Shown piece after piece: positions 26,952 to 36,497 of a stretch of DNA of 47,590 nucleotides. The DNA comes from a bacterium. GTDB lineage: Bacteria > Patescibacteriota > Andersenbacteria > UBA10190. A program made the translations under genes and the position numbers. The stretch spans positions 1 to 47,590 of the forward strand of contig JAQBWN010000005.1 in assembly GCA_027624555.1 (NCBI GenBank). The letters are read 5' to 3'. The notes below the pieces were generated by a model. It was not told the origin of the DNA and made no database searches. It saw only the letters and a program-made list of their open reading frames with translations. How positions within the stretch are numbered: the first letter of the stretch is position 1; every line of letters starts with the position of its first letter.

Positions 26952-28655
26952 ATGGTGAATATTCAAAGGGAGCTTATTGCGGATATTAGAGAGGCGCTCG
27001 AGTCTGCTATAAAAGACGGTGCTCTTGTATTTGATATGGGAAATGTACCAATAGTTGTGAAGCGCACGGAAGATGCTTTGCACGGGCATTATTCGAGTCC
27101 GCTTTCGCTTGCTCTTGCAAAAATTGCGCAAAAATCACCATTGGAAATTGCGGGTATTATTTCTACGCATATGCCGAAGAGGGAATATATCGACAAAGTA
27201 GAAGTGGCTGCTCCTGGTTTTTTAAATATTACAATTCAAGATACGTATCTTGCATCTCGACTTGATAACTTGCCAAACGATGATTTTCGCTCTGCGTGCA
27301 ATGTGGGGAATAACAAAACTATTAACATGGAATTTATTTCTGCAAATCCTACCGGCCCACTTACGCTTGGGAATGCGCGTACCGCATTTTCTGCAGATAC
27401 GCTTGGCTCTGTTATGGAATATGCGGGGTATAATGTGATTCGGGAATATTATATCAACGATGCGGGTGAACAAATACAAAAGTTAGGCGAGTCGGTACTG
27501 CGCAGAATACTAGAACAACAAGGGTTGACCGTTGATTTTGCAGAAGACTTGTACCAAGGGGAATATATTATCGATATCGCAAAAAATATTGCGGAAGAAT
27601 ATACAGAAGAAAAAGGCAAAACATTTCAAGTTTCTGATTTAGATAACGTAGAATTACTGGCAGAAATCAGTACGAAAGCAATGCATCGTTGTTTGGCTGC
27701 TATTAAGCAAACAATTCATAATGACCTGCATATAGATTTTGATGTGTGGACATCTGAAAGACAAGTTCGTGAAAGTGGGGAAATTGAAAAGGTAATTGGC
27801 AGGTTGAAGGAAAAAAACTTGATGTATGAAAAAGACGGTGCTCAGTTTATAAAAACAACGGAGTTTGGGGACGATAAAGATAGAGTGATGATTAAGGCAA
27901 ATGGTGCGTATGCATACATTACGCCAGACGTTGCATACCACCAATTAAAGTTTGATAGGGAGTTCGATATGATTTTTACGTATTTGGGTGCAGACCACCA
28001 GGGGCATATTCCAAAGTTGAAAGCTGCACTTGAGGCGCTTGGAAACGATACAAAAAAACTTCACATGATAGTTGCGCAGTGGTTAGAAATTGTGCAAGGC
28101 GGTAAACAGGTTGCACTTTCTAAGCGTAGGGGCAATGTATATTCGCTTAAAGAACTTATAGACGAAATTGGCTATGATGCGGCACGTTTTTTTATGATTG
28201 AGCATGCATTAGAAAGTCATATGGTTTTGGATTTAGATGTTGCAAAAGAAAAAAGCGATGCGAACCCTGTGTACTATGTGCAATATGCGTATGTTCGATT
28301 AGAGGCGATTATCCGAAAGGCAAAAGTATCTGGAGTTATTCCATATCGGGAAGTTGCGGATGAAGTACCACCACGTGTAACTATTACTCATCAATCTGAG
28401 CGGGAACTCGCACTGCAACTGTTTGCATTTCCTGAAGTTATTGAAAGTATCGCGAGTTCTTTTGGAGTGCATCAGTTAGCTCGCTATGCGTATGATCTAG
28501 CTCGTGCCGTGAACGCATTTTATCGAGATGTACAGGTATTGAACGGGGAAGATGAAGCGACTATAAAAAGCCGTTTGCAAATAGTAGTAGCAGCGCATGC
28601 CATATTAGGCAACGTAATAGACTTGCTTGGGATCAGTAAACCAGATGTAATGTGA
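26952..28655 (+). CDS. argS: Arginyl-tRNA synthetase
   Basis: MEFISANPTGPLTLGNARTAF, VIREYYINDAGEQIQKLGESV, YLGADHQGHIPKLKAAL, QVALSKRRGNVYSLKELIDEIGYDAARFFMIEH. Confidence 0.93.
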   Translation: MVNIQRELIADIREALESAIKDGALVFDMGNVPIVVKRTEDALHGHYSSPLSLALAKIAQKSPLEIAGIISTHMPKREYIDKVEVAAPGFLNITIQDTYLASRLDNLPNDDFRSACNVGNNKTINMEFISANPTGPLTLGNARTAFSADTLGSVMEYAGYNVIREYYINDAGEQIQKLGESVLRRILEQQGLTVDFAEDLYQGEYIIDIAKNIAEEYTEEKGKTFQVSDLDNVELLAEISTKAMHRCLAAIKQTIHNDLHIDFDVWTSERQVRESGEIEKVIGRLKEKNLMYEKDGAQFIKTTEFGDDKDRVMIKANGAYAYITPDVAYHQLKFDREFDMIFTYLGADHQGHIPKLKAALEALGNDTKKLHMIVAQWLEIVQGGKQVALSKRRGNVYSLKELIDEIGYDAARFFMIEHALESHMVLDLDVAKEKSDANPVYYVQYAYVRLEAIIRKAKVSGVIPYREVADEVPPRVTITHQSERELALQLFAFPEVIESIASSFGVHQLARYAYDLARAVNAFYRDVQVLNGEDEATIKSRLQIVVAAHAILGNVIDLLGISKPDVM

Positions 28656-28678
28656 AGCCCCGCAAAGGCGGGGCGGAA

Positions 28679-28705
28679 TCCCCCATAGCCTGGGGCGAAG
28701 GGGGA
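28679..28705. repeat. Palindromic repeat family 2, second copy
   Basis: TCCCCCATAGCCTGGGGCGAAGGGGGA; preceded by another hairpin CCCCGCAAAGGCGGGG just after the argS stop. Confidence 0.75.
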
Positions 28706-28769
28706 TGTTTTGATAGAATTTAAAAAGTGTGGTTTTGCCTATCTGGCCTGGGTAGTTTATGCTTGATAC

Positions 28770-29381
28770 ATGCGAATCGGTATAGATGCACACATTGTAT
28801 TGAAGGAGCACAAGCGGTATGACCGTCGAATAGCTCAATATACTGCTGATTTAATTATTAGCCTTATTGATTCTGACGCAAAGAAAGAGCATACGTGGGT
28901 GTTGTTTTTCGATAGTCGTATGAAAAATACGAAGAAGTTTGAGCGAGATAATGTAGAAATAAAGCATTTTCCATTCGTGCAATATCGAAAATATATGCCC
29001 GTTCTGTATTCGCATATGCTTGTTGCATCGTTCTTAACTGCTGCACGGCTCGATATATTTCATTCTCCGGAAGGGCTGATTCCGTTCCTGTACCCTGGAA
29101 ACATTATTACAACATTTCACTATGTTCCCAAAGGTGAAAGTGAAAGTAACGTATTTGCGCGAACATTTATGCTTGGGGCACTGGTTGCGTTTTCTCAACT
29201 ATGCAAGCGAGCGCAAAGAATTATTGTGAGTAAAAGATCAGACAAAACATTACTCCATAAAAAACACGGGGTTGCCACTTCTCGAATTGTTGTAATGGAA
29301 GACGATGATCTAAATGCAGTTGATTGGGGGAAGAGGGTAAAAGAGCTGAAAAAATTGTATCAAGAAGTAGCCAGCGTATAG
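28770..29381 (+). CDS. Glycosyltransferase N-terminal-like (GT4/GT-B-like acceptor domain only)
   Basis: MRIGIDAHIVLKEHKRYDRRIAQYTADLIISLI...LDIFHSPEGLIPFLYPGNIITTFHYVPKG...CKRAQRIIVSKRSDKTL; ends before a donor-binding domain. Confidence 0.6.
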   Translation: MRIGIDAHIVLKEHKRYDRRIAQYTADLIISLIDSDAKKEHTWVLFFDSRMKNTKKFERDNVEIKHFPFVQYRKYMPVLYSHMLVASFLTAARLDIFHSPEGLIPFLYPGNIITTFHYVPKGESESNVFARTFMLGALVAFSQLCKRAQRIIVSKRSDKTLLHKKHGVATSRIVVMEDDDLNAVDWGKRVKELKKLYQEVASV

Positions 29382-29382
29382 T

Positions 29383-32244
29383 ATGCGCGAGGTTTCTCCG
29401 CGTGTTGTCAGTGACGAGCTGGAACGAGAAGTTCTTATCTTTTGGGATGAAAATAAGATTTTCGAAAAATCTTTAGAACAACATAAAAACGATACGCTTT
29501 TTACGTTTTATGATGGGCCGCCGTATGCAACAGGAAAGCCGCATTATGGGCACATCCTTATATCGGCTATTAAAGATACCGTTTTACGGTATAAAACGAT
29601 GAAGGGCTACTATGTGCCACGCAGAGTTGGGTGGGATACGCATGGGTTGCCGATTGAAAATATTGTAGAAAAAGAATTGGGAATAACTTCAAAAAAACAA
29701 ATTGAAGACGATATAGAAGGGTTTAATAAGAAGTGTAGGGAAACGGTATACCTGTATGTAGATATGTTTAGGGATACATTGAAGCGCATTGGGAGATGGG
29801 CGGAGTATGGAAATGAATATTCAACACTAGATAGAGACTACATGGAATCCGAGTGGTGGGTATTTCAGCAGTTGTGGAATCAGGAATTAATTTACAAGTC
29901 GTTTCGCACTACTCCGTACTGCACGCGTTGCGCAACGCCGTTGTCGAATTTTGAAGTTGGTATGGCGTACAAAGAGGTGAAGGATATGACGGTATATGTT
30001 GCGTTGCGGGGGACAAATAATCAGCAGCTGATTATTTGGACCACAACGCCATGGACGTTGCCGGGGAACGTTGCCGTTGCGTTTAATCCTGAAATTTTGT
30101 ACGTTGTTGCGAAAAAAGAGACACGAGAATATATTCTTGCAAAAGATAGGGTGCAGAACGTATTAGGTGATGACGCAGAAATTATTCGAGAGGTATCTGT
30201 GGCAGAGCTAAGCCAGATGACGTACGAACCGCTGTATGAATCCGCGCTCACTGAAGAAGAAAAGCAAAAATCTTTCCGCCTTGTTCCGAGCGGTCATGTA
30301 ACCGCAACAGACGGTACAGGCCTTGTGCATATGGCACCAGCGTTTGGTGAAGCAGATCATGAGGTGGCGAAAAAGGCGGGGCTCCCGATATTACGCATAA
30401 TTGATACGCTTGGAAATTTCATGCCGGAAGTACCCAACTGGGCGGGAAGAAATATTTTTGATTCCCAGAAAGCCATTATGAAAGATTTGGATACTCGCGG
30501 ATTGTTGTTTAAACGAGAGCTTGTAACTCATAGCTATCCGTTTTGCTGGAGATGCGATACGCCACTCATCTACTTCGCGCTGGATTCTTGGTTCTTGAAA
30601 GTGTCGGAATTGAAAGATGCAATGCAGTCAAGCAATCAAGATATTTCTTGGGTGCCAGAGCACGTGAAAGAAGGACGTTTTGGAAAAGGTATAGAGTCGG
30701 CACCCGATTGGGCAATTTCACGAAACCGATTTTGGAGTGTTCCAATGCCAATTTGGGAATGTGATGCGTGTGAGGAGCGTGCGTGTGTTGGGAGCGTTGC
30801 GCAGTTGCAGGAATTATCTGGCGCATCAGACGAACAAGTAAAAGACATTCACCGGCCGTATGTGGACGATATATTTTGGAAGCACGCAGGGTGTGAAGGA
30901 GTTATGAGAAGAATTTCAGAGGTTCTAGACGTTTGGTTTGATTCTGGAAGTATGCCGTATGCGCAGTATCATTACCCATTTGAAAATAAGGAGCTTGTTG
31001 AGAAGGGGTATCCTGCAGATTTTATTACCGAGAGTATAGAAATGACGCGTGCGTGGTTTTACGTTCTCCATGTGTTGGCAACGGCACTCACGAAAGAAGA
31101 TGTAGGTCTCGGAAAAAATAAGCCAGCGTTTTCTCATGCAGTAGCGTCTGGGCTTATTTTTGCGGAAGATGGGCGCAAATTATCTAAGAAATTGAAAAAT
31201 TACCCAGAGATAGAACCAACGTTGAAAAGTTATGGAGCGGATGTGTTGCGATTCTATTTGCTTTCGAGTAGCACACTTGGAGAGCCGTATAAGTTTTCGG
31301 AAAAAGATATGCGGCAGATACAGCGCAATGTGTATATGACGCTTTGGAATGTGTATAGCATGTACACACGGTATGCATTGGTGCACGCGTTCGGGGGTGG
31401 GAGCGTAGGTGAGTCGTCTAATTCGCTTGATCGTTGGATAATTTCCCGCACAAATCAATTAATTTCTGAAGTTACTATGCATACAGATGCATATCGCATA
31501 GACAGCGCATCGCGGCTATTTATCGCGTATATCGATGACTTGAGCAATTGGTACATTCGTCGTTCTCGTGGCCGGCTGCAGCACCCGAAAGACGATGCTG
31601 AGCGCGATGAAGTATTTGGAACATTGCACAGTGTACTTGTTACAGTGAGTAAGCTCCTTGCGCCATTTATGCCATTTGTATCTGAAAATATGTACGGGAA
31701 TTTAACTGACGAAGAGTCTGTTCATCTATCAGTCTACCCACTCCCTCAATCATTTGATCAAAATATTCTTGAAAGCATGCAACGTGTTCGAGATGCGGTA
31801 TCGCAAGGGCTTTCACTTCGCGCAGAGGCAAAAATAAAAGTACGTCAAAAGCTGCAGGCATTTATGGTTACACATACAGGGTTTAGCGCAGAAGATATTG
31901 CGATGATTCAAGAGGAAGTGAACGTGAACGAAGTTGTAGTTTCTGATGAGATTTCGCTGAATACAAATATAACGCCCGCATTGAAACAAGAAGGCATAGC
32001 CCGCGATATTATTCGGTTTGGTCAATCGCTTCGCAAACAAGCGCTTTACGCGCTGGATGATCGAATTGTTGTGGGTATACAAACAGATAACGTAGAAATA
32101 TTTGAAGTATTACGCCTGCATAAAGAAATGATTTCAGAAGCGCTACAAACGGATGCAATAGACGATGTATTAGAAGATGCAGACGTGAGTGAAGAAGTGC
32201 AACTTGATGGAGCGAGGGTGATTATTGCGGTGAAGAAAGGGTAG
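29383..32244 (+). CDS. ileS: Isoleucyl-tRNA synthetase
   Basis: YDGPPYATGKPHYGHIL, GWDTHGLPIE, DWAISRNRFWSVPMPIW, WFYVLHVLATAL, GRKLSKKLKNYPE. Confidence 0.96.
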   Translation: MREVSPRVVSDELEREVLIFWDENKIFEKSLEQHKNDTLFTFYDGPPYATGKPHYGHILISAIKDTVLRYKTMKGYYVPRRVGWDTHGLPIENIVEKELGITSKKQIEDDIEGFNKKCRETVYLYVDMFRDTLKRIGRWAEYGNEYSTLDRDYMESEWWVFQQLWNQELIYKSFRTTPYCTRCATPLSNFEVGMAYKEVKDMTVYVALRGTNNQQLIIWTTTPWTLPGNVAVAFNPEILYVVAKKETREYILAKDRVQNVLGDDAEIIREVSVAELSQMTYEPLYESALTEEEKQKSFRLVPSGHVTATDGTGLVHMAPAFGEADHEVAKKAGLPILRIIDTLGNFMPEVPNWAGRNIFDSQKAIMKDLDTRGLLFKRELVTHSYPFCWRCDTPLIYFALDSWFLKVSELKDAMQSSNQDISWVPEHVKEGRFGKGIESAPDWAISRNRFWSVPMPIWECDACEERACVGSVAQLQELSGASDEQVKDIHRPYVDDIFWKHAGCEGVMRRISEVLDVWFDSGSMPYAQYHYPFENKELVEKGYPADFITESIEMTRAWFYVLHVLATALTKEDVGLGKNKPAFSHAVASGLIFAEDGRKLSKKLKNYPEIEPTLKSYGADVLRFYLLSSSTLGEPYKFSEKDMRQIQRNVYMTLWNVYSMYTRYALVHAFGGGSVGESSNSLDRWIISRTNQLISEVTMHTDAYRIDSASRLFIAYIDDLSNWYIRRSRGRLQHPKDDAERDEVFGTLHSVLVTVSKLLAPFMPFVSENMYGNLTDEESVHLSVYPLPQSFDQNILESMQRVRDAVSQGLSLRAEAKIKVRQKLQAFMVTHTGFSAEDIAMIQEEVNVNEVVVSDEISLNTNITPALKQEGIARDIIRFGQSLRKQALYALDDRIVVGIQTDNVEIFEVLRLHKEMISEALQTDAIDDVLEDADVSEEVQLDGARVIIAVKKG

Positions 32245-32249
32245 CGTAG

Positions 32250-32721
32250 TTCCCCTCGCCCTAATTAGGGAGAGGGTTAGGGTGAGGGCAGGTGAGATGC
32301 AATATCTTCTACTACCCCATTAATATTCTTCATCACTTCTGTATTTGTGTATCGCAATACTTGTATGCCGCATACGTTTAAATATTTTGTGCGTTCCCGA
32401 TCATACGATTCTGCGTCTGTCGTATAATGCGAATCTCCATCAATCTCTATCGCTAGATGAAGCTCTGCACAGTAAAAATCAACAACATATCTTCCGAATG
32501 ATTGTTGTCGACGAAACTTATATCCCAGTAATCTCTTATTGCGTAAAAAATACCACAGCCGCTGTTCCGGTTCCGGAACGATTTTTCTTAAATTTCGTCG
32601 TATAGGTGTTGATCGTTTCTGATTATGGATCATTCCCATATATGTATCATACATCGCTTTTTACCTGCCCTCACCCTCCCGCCTGTTGGCGAGGAGCCCT
32701 CTCCCCAATTGGGGAGAGGGG
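32250..32721. mobile_element. Putative complete DUF559-nuclease palindromic element
   Basis: Left end TTCCCCTCGCCCTAATTAGGGAGAGGGTTAGGGTGAGGGCAGGT and right end ACCTGCCCTCACCCTCCCGCCTGTTGGCGAGGAGCCCTCTCCCCAATTGGGGAGAGGGG form composite inverted repeats around a single ORF. Confidence 0.72.
32277..32654 (-). CDS. DUF559 domain (Vsr-like PD-(D/E)XK) endonuclease-like protein
   Basis: PEPEQRLWYFLRNKRLLGYKFRRQQSFGRYVVDFYCAELHLAIEIDGDSHYTTDAESYDRERTKYLNVCGIQVLRYTNTEV; C-terminus ..DIASHLPSP* is encoded by the terminal repeat. Confidence 0.9.
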   Translation of the reverse strand: MYDTYMGMIHNQKRSTPIRRNLRKIVPEPEQRLWYFLRNKRLLGYKFRRQQSFGRYVVDFYCAELHLAIEIDGDSHYTTDAESYDRERTKYLNVCGIQVLRYTNTEVMKNINGVVEDIASHLPSP

Positions 32722-32749
32722 ATATTTCTGTGCTATAATAACCCGTATT

Positions 32750-33394
32750 ATGCCCATATCTCGCATTGTTTCAGCCCTCGTATTTACTCGCAAAAATAGC
32801 GGTGAAGCAGACCGAATTGTGACGTTTTTTACTAAAGAAGAGGGGCTAATTCGGGTAATTGCAAAAGGGGTTCGAAAAATTCCATCTGCCAGAGGGGGGC
32901 ATTTGGAACCATGTACAAGAGTATCTGTGGCTCTTCATGAGAGCAGGGCCCGCATCTCTGGGGAGGTTGGCATATATGCCGGGAAAATAGAAACGGAAGA
33001 ATATTTTCATACATTACGTGAAGATGCGGACGCTTTTTCTCGTGCATGCGGACACATTCGGTTATTTCATACGCTTTTTGAGGCGGGGCAAGCGGCTCCA
33101 GATATATTTGATGCATTACTTCAGGCGTGGCGCGTATACCCAACACTTTCCCACGCAAGGCGAATTGTTATGGATGCTTCGCTTTCACTTCGTATGATTC
33201 ATCATGCGGGCATAGTGCCAGACATGCGCTCATGGAATACCAATACTACAAAAGATACATCGCGTGCGGTTATTAAATATCTTACAGAATATCCGTCTCA
33301 TGCATCTCGAATTTCCCTATCAGAAGAAGATGCAAATTTTTTACAACGAGGCATGAAGGACCTGCTTACCAAAACCCTTATGGTATACTCTTAG
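32750..33394 (+). CDS. recO: DNA repair protein RecO
   Basis: MPISRIVSALVFTRKNSGEADRIVTFFTKEEGLIRVIAKGVRKIPSARGGHLEPCTRVSVALHES. The ORF-track extension upstream of 32750 translates the palindromic repeat. Confidence 0.85.
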   Translation: MPISRIVSALVFTRKNSGEADRIVTFFTKEEGLIRVIAKGVRKIPSARGGHLEPCTRVSVALHESRARISGEVGIYAGKIETEEYFHTLREDADAFSRACGHIRLFHTLFEAGQAAPDIFDALLQAWRVYPTLSHARRIVMDASLSLRMIHHAGIVPDMRSWNTNTTKDTSRAVIKYLTEYPSHASRISLSEEDANFLQRGMKDLLTKTLMVYS

Positions 33395-33397
33395 GAA

Positions 33398-35356
33398 ATG
33401 AACGAGCCAAAAAATAATCCTGGAAAAGAAGAAGATAGCATCTCGATGTTGCGTCGTAATTTGTATTCTAAGGATGAGTCAAATGAGTTAAAAAAACGAA
33501 CGAACGAGCTCCTAACTCCCGCGCAACCAAAAGTATTTCCTGAAGCAGTGGCACGAATGAGTCCGCCACTCATAAATATTATGGATATAAAAACAAAGCG
33601 GAGAAGAAAAATAGTTATTCGAACGATGCTTGGCGCTCTTGCGACTAGCATTTTTATTGGCGGTGTATTTCTCACGGTTTGGTATAGGGGTACGCAACAA
33701 GTTAAGCAGTCGCAAATCGGAATAGAAATAGGTGCGCCGGAACATTTTACCGCAGGGAGCGAATTTACTTACAATCTTGTAGTTAGGAATACGAGTAAAG
33801 TAGACTGGGGCTCCGTGGATGTCACACTCACTACGCCGACAGGATTTTCGTATGAATCTTCTAGTCCCGAAGGGAAACCAAGTGACCAAAACATATCAGT
33901 ATCACTACCACCTCTTTTAGAAAATGAAAGCTCAACATTTACGGTTACGGGAAGGTTGGTTGGAGAAGAAGGTTCAAGTGCGCTTTCTCGCGTAGAAGTA
34001 CGGGTAAGTCCGAAGAATTTTCCAAAAGAAAGAATTGTGCAATCAAAAACAACTACAACGCTCATTTCTGCAATTCCACTCGAGGTTTCTATAGAGGCAG
34101 GCTCAAATGCTGCAGTAGGCGAGCGCATTGCAGCCGTTATTCATATTCGGAATCTGAGTGACACAAAAATTACGGGTGCGCTCTTGAGGCTTACGCCAAC
34201 GCCTGGCATGCAGCTCGCGGTCGAAGATACGGGATTTAGTGCGGAGTTTTCAGTGGTTGATTCTTTTTGGAGGCTTCCCGACATTCAGCCACTCGATGAA
34301 GTGGTGCGATATTCTGTGTTATACGTAACGGGAAATTCTGGTGACCAAAGAGAGCTTTCTATTGCAGTAACGCAAGATCAAAAAAATCAAACATTTACCC
34401 TTCGTAAAATCTCTCATGTAGTTTCAGTTACCTCTGCCCAAATTTCGGTAGCACAAACATTTAATAACGATACGAGTGGAAAGTTAGTAATTGGTGCGGG
34501 TGCACGCGTAGATGGTGCTATTGAATATAAAAATACAGGTACAAACGGTTTAACAGACGCCATTGTAAAAGTGAAGTTTGAAGGAACGGGTCTTGATGCT
34601 TCTTCTATTACACTTAATTCTGGCGCATATGACCCCACAGCAAACACTATTACATGGACTGCTGCTTCAGTACCTACACTCAAGCGTATTCTTCCGGGAG
34701 CAAGTGGAAAAATTACCTATTCATTTAACACGCTTCCGTATGATAAATTCCCACTTGTCCCGAACGGAAAAAACCAACAACTCATCGCGTCTGCATCGCT
34801 AGACAGTCCGGATTTACCAAAGCCAACCGGGCAAATTCGCCAGGTAGTATCAGGCAGATTTTTCATGCCGATTTCTACGGATGTTTTGATGGGAATAGAT
34901 GCATTTTATGATGACGGTAGGTTGGGAATTACTAGTACAGGCCCGCTGCCTCCCAAAGTTGGAGAACAAACAACGTATACCCTCCGTACCAGAGTTGGGT
35001 CATCTTTAAACGATATTGAGAATGCGAAAGTTACAATTATATTGCCGGATGGCGTTTCGTATACGAATAGTTCATATAAAACGGCAGGAGATATTGAATT
35101 TAATGATCGTACTAATACGTTTGTATGGACGATTCCGCTTCTCGAAGGACTTACCGGCAGGTCTGTTCCGCTCCATGAACTTGATATGCAAATTGCAATT
35201 ACTCCCGGAGCAAATGTTCGTGGGAAGGTTGTACCGTTTGTCCAAAACATTCAATTCACTGGAACAGATTCGTTTGCAGACATACCTTTGCAGGCGGGTG
35301 TAACGGATGTACCAACAACGCGAAGCGCTGATAGCAAGAACGGAGACGTGGAGTAG
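33398..35356 (+). CDS. Membrane-anchored protein with repeated Ig-like/DUF11-like domains
   Basis: Cytoplasmic N-terminus, one TM (MLGALATSIFIGGVFLTVWY), then repeated GAPEHFTAGSEFTYNLVVRNTS / AGSNAAVGERIAAVIHIRNLS / IGAGARVDGAIEYKNTG / PKVGEQTTYTLRTRV units. Confidence 0.75.
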   Translation: MNEPKNNPGKEEDSISMLRRNLYSKDESNELKKRTNELLTPAQPKVFPEAVARMSPPLINIMDIKTKRRRKIVIRTMLGALATSIFIGGVFLTVWYRGTQQVKQSQIGIEIGAPEHFTAGSEFTYNLVVRNTSKVDWGSVDVTLTTPTGFSYESSSPEGKPSDQNISVSLPPLLENESSTFTVTGRLVGEEGSSALSRVEVRVSPKNFPKERIVQSKTTTTLISAIPLEVSIEAGSNAAVGERIAAVIHIRNLSDTKITGALLRLTPTPGMQLAVEDTGFSAEFSVVDSFWRLPDIQPLDEVVRYSVLYVTGNSGDQRELSIAVTQDQKNQTFTLRKISHVVSVTSAQISVAQTFNNDTSGKLVIGAGARVDGAIEYKNTGTNGLTDAIVKVKFEGTGLDASSITLNSGAYDPTANTITWTAASVPTLKRILPGASGKITYSFNTLPYDKFPLVPNGKNQQLIASASLDSPDLPKPTGQIRQVVSGRFFMPISTDVLMGIDAFYDDGRLGITSTGPLPPKVGEQTTYTLRTRVGSSLNDIENAKVTIILPDGVSYTNSSYKTAGDIEFNDRTNTFVWTIPLLEGLTGRSVPLHELDMQIAITPGANVRGKVVPFVQNIQFTGTDSFADIPLQAGVTDVPTTRSADSKNGDVE

Positions 35357-36490
35357 ATGTTTAGCTTTCACATAAAGAAAAAACTTAACAAAGCGAGGCT
35401 CTCCGAGCTTACTACCCCTCATGGGAAGATTCCTGGGCCGTTTTTTCAGTTTGTCGCAACACAAGGTGCTATTCGTGGACAAGTGATGAGTGAAGATATG
35501 GAGGCGCTAGGAGCAGATATTATGTTGGCAAATACGTATCATCTTCACCTCAGGCCGGGTGAAGATGTTATTCAACAAGCGGGCAATCTGCATGGCTTTA
35601 TGCAGTGGGATAAGCCTCTTACCACGGATTCTGGCGGGTATCAGGTATTTAGTTTAGGGAAACATGTAAAAATAGACTCGGACGGCGTAACATTCCAAAG
35701 CCCGCTGGATGGAAATAGCCACCGGTTTACTCCTGAAATTACGATGCAAATACAGGCAAAATTAGGGCCCGATATCGTAATGCCACTTGATGTATGTACG
35801 CCGTTTTCTGCCTCTAAGGAGGATGTAGAAAAGGCTATAAACTTATCTACTGCATGGGCTAAGCGCTGCATCGAAGAACAAATTCGCTTACAAAGTCCGC
35901 AATGTTTATATGGAATTATTCAGGGTGGCGTGTATCCAGAGTTGCGCGAACAAGCTGCGCAGAAATTACGCAACATAGGATTTTTTGGATATAGCATTGG
36001 CGGAGAGTTGCAAGAAAAGGGGAAAAAAGAGATTAAAAAAATAGTTGCAATAACGGTTGCTCAAATACCAGAAGATGCACCGCGATACCTCATGGGATAC
36101 GGAAAGCCGGAAGACATTGTAGAAGCCGTTCGATTAGGAATAGATCAGTTTGATTGTGTGTTACCAATTCGTAATGCTCGTCATGGGCAAGTATTTTCCA
36201 AGTTACATACAGAAGAACTTGCTCGATGTCTGCAAAATCCGGACTATCCTATAGACCCGAAAAAATTGTATACAGTAATAGATATTACAAAGTCTGCATT
36301 TGCAAATGATGAAACGGTTTTTGCGCCAAATAACCCGGTGATTACAAAGCCGTACACGCATTCCTATGTTCATCATTTAATGCGTGCCGAAGCGCCTTCT
36401 GGCATGCGCCTGGCGGTACTTGCGAATATTCATTTTTACGTTGAGCTCATGAAAAGTATACGGGAGATAATCGCGGAAAAAGGAGTATAA
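35357..36490 (+). CDS. tgt: Queuine/archaeosine tRNA-ribosyltransferase family protein (TGT-like)
   Basis: TPHGKIPGPFFQFVATQGAIRG, ANTYHLHLRPGEDVI, LTTDSGGYQVFSLG, YGIIQGGVYPELREQ, RYLMGYGKPEDIVEAVRLGIDQFDCVLPIRNARHG. Confidence 0.9.
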   Translation: MFSFHIKKKLNKARLSELTTPHGKIPGPFFQFVATQGAIRGQVMSEDMEALGADIMLANTYHLHLRPGEDVIQQAGNLHGFMQWDKPLTTDSGGYQVFSLGKHVKIDSDGVTFQSPLDGNSHRFTPEITMQIQAKLGPDIVMPLDVCTPFSASKEDVEKAINLSTAWAKRCIEEQIRLQSPQCLYGIIQGGVYPELREQAAQKLRNIGFFGYSIGGELQEKGKKEIKKIVAITVAQIPEDAPRYLMGYGKPEDIVEAVRLGIDQFDCVLPIRNARHGQVFSKLHTEELARCLQNPDYPIDPKKLYTVIDITKSAFANDETVFAPNNPVITKPYTHSYVHHLMRAEAPSGMRLAVLANIHFYVELMKSIREIIAEKGV

Positions 36491-36497
36491 TGTAAGT

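Noticed and set aside
32606-32749. N-terminal extension of the recO ORF
   Set aside because: Translates the DUF559 element terminus (CPHPPACWRGALSPIGERG); ATG at 32750 starts the conserved RecO sequence.
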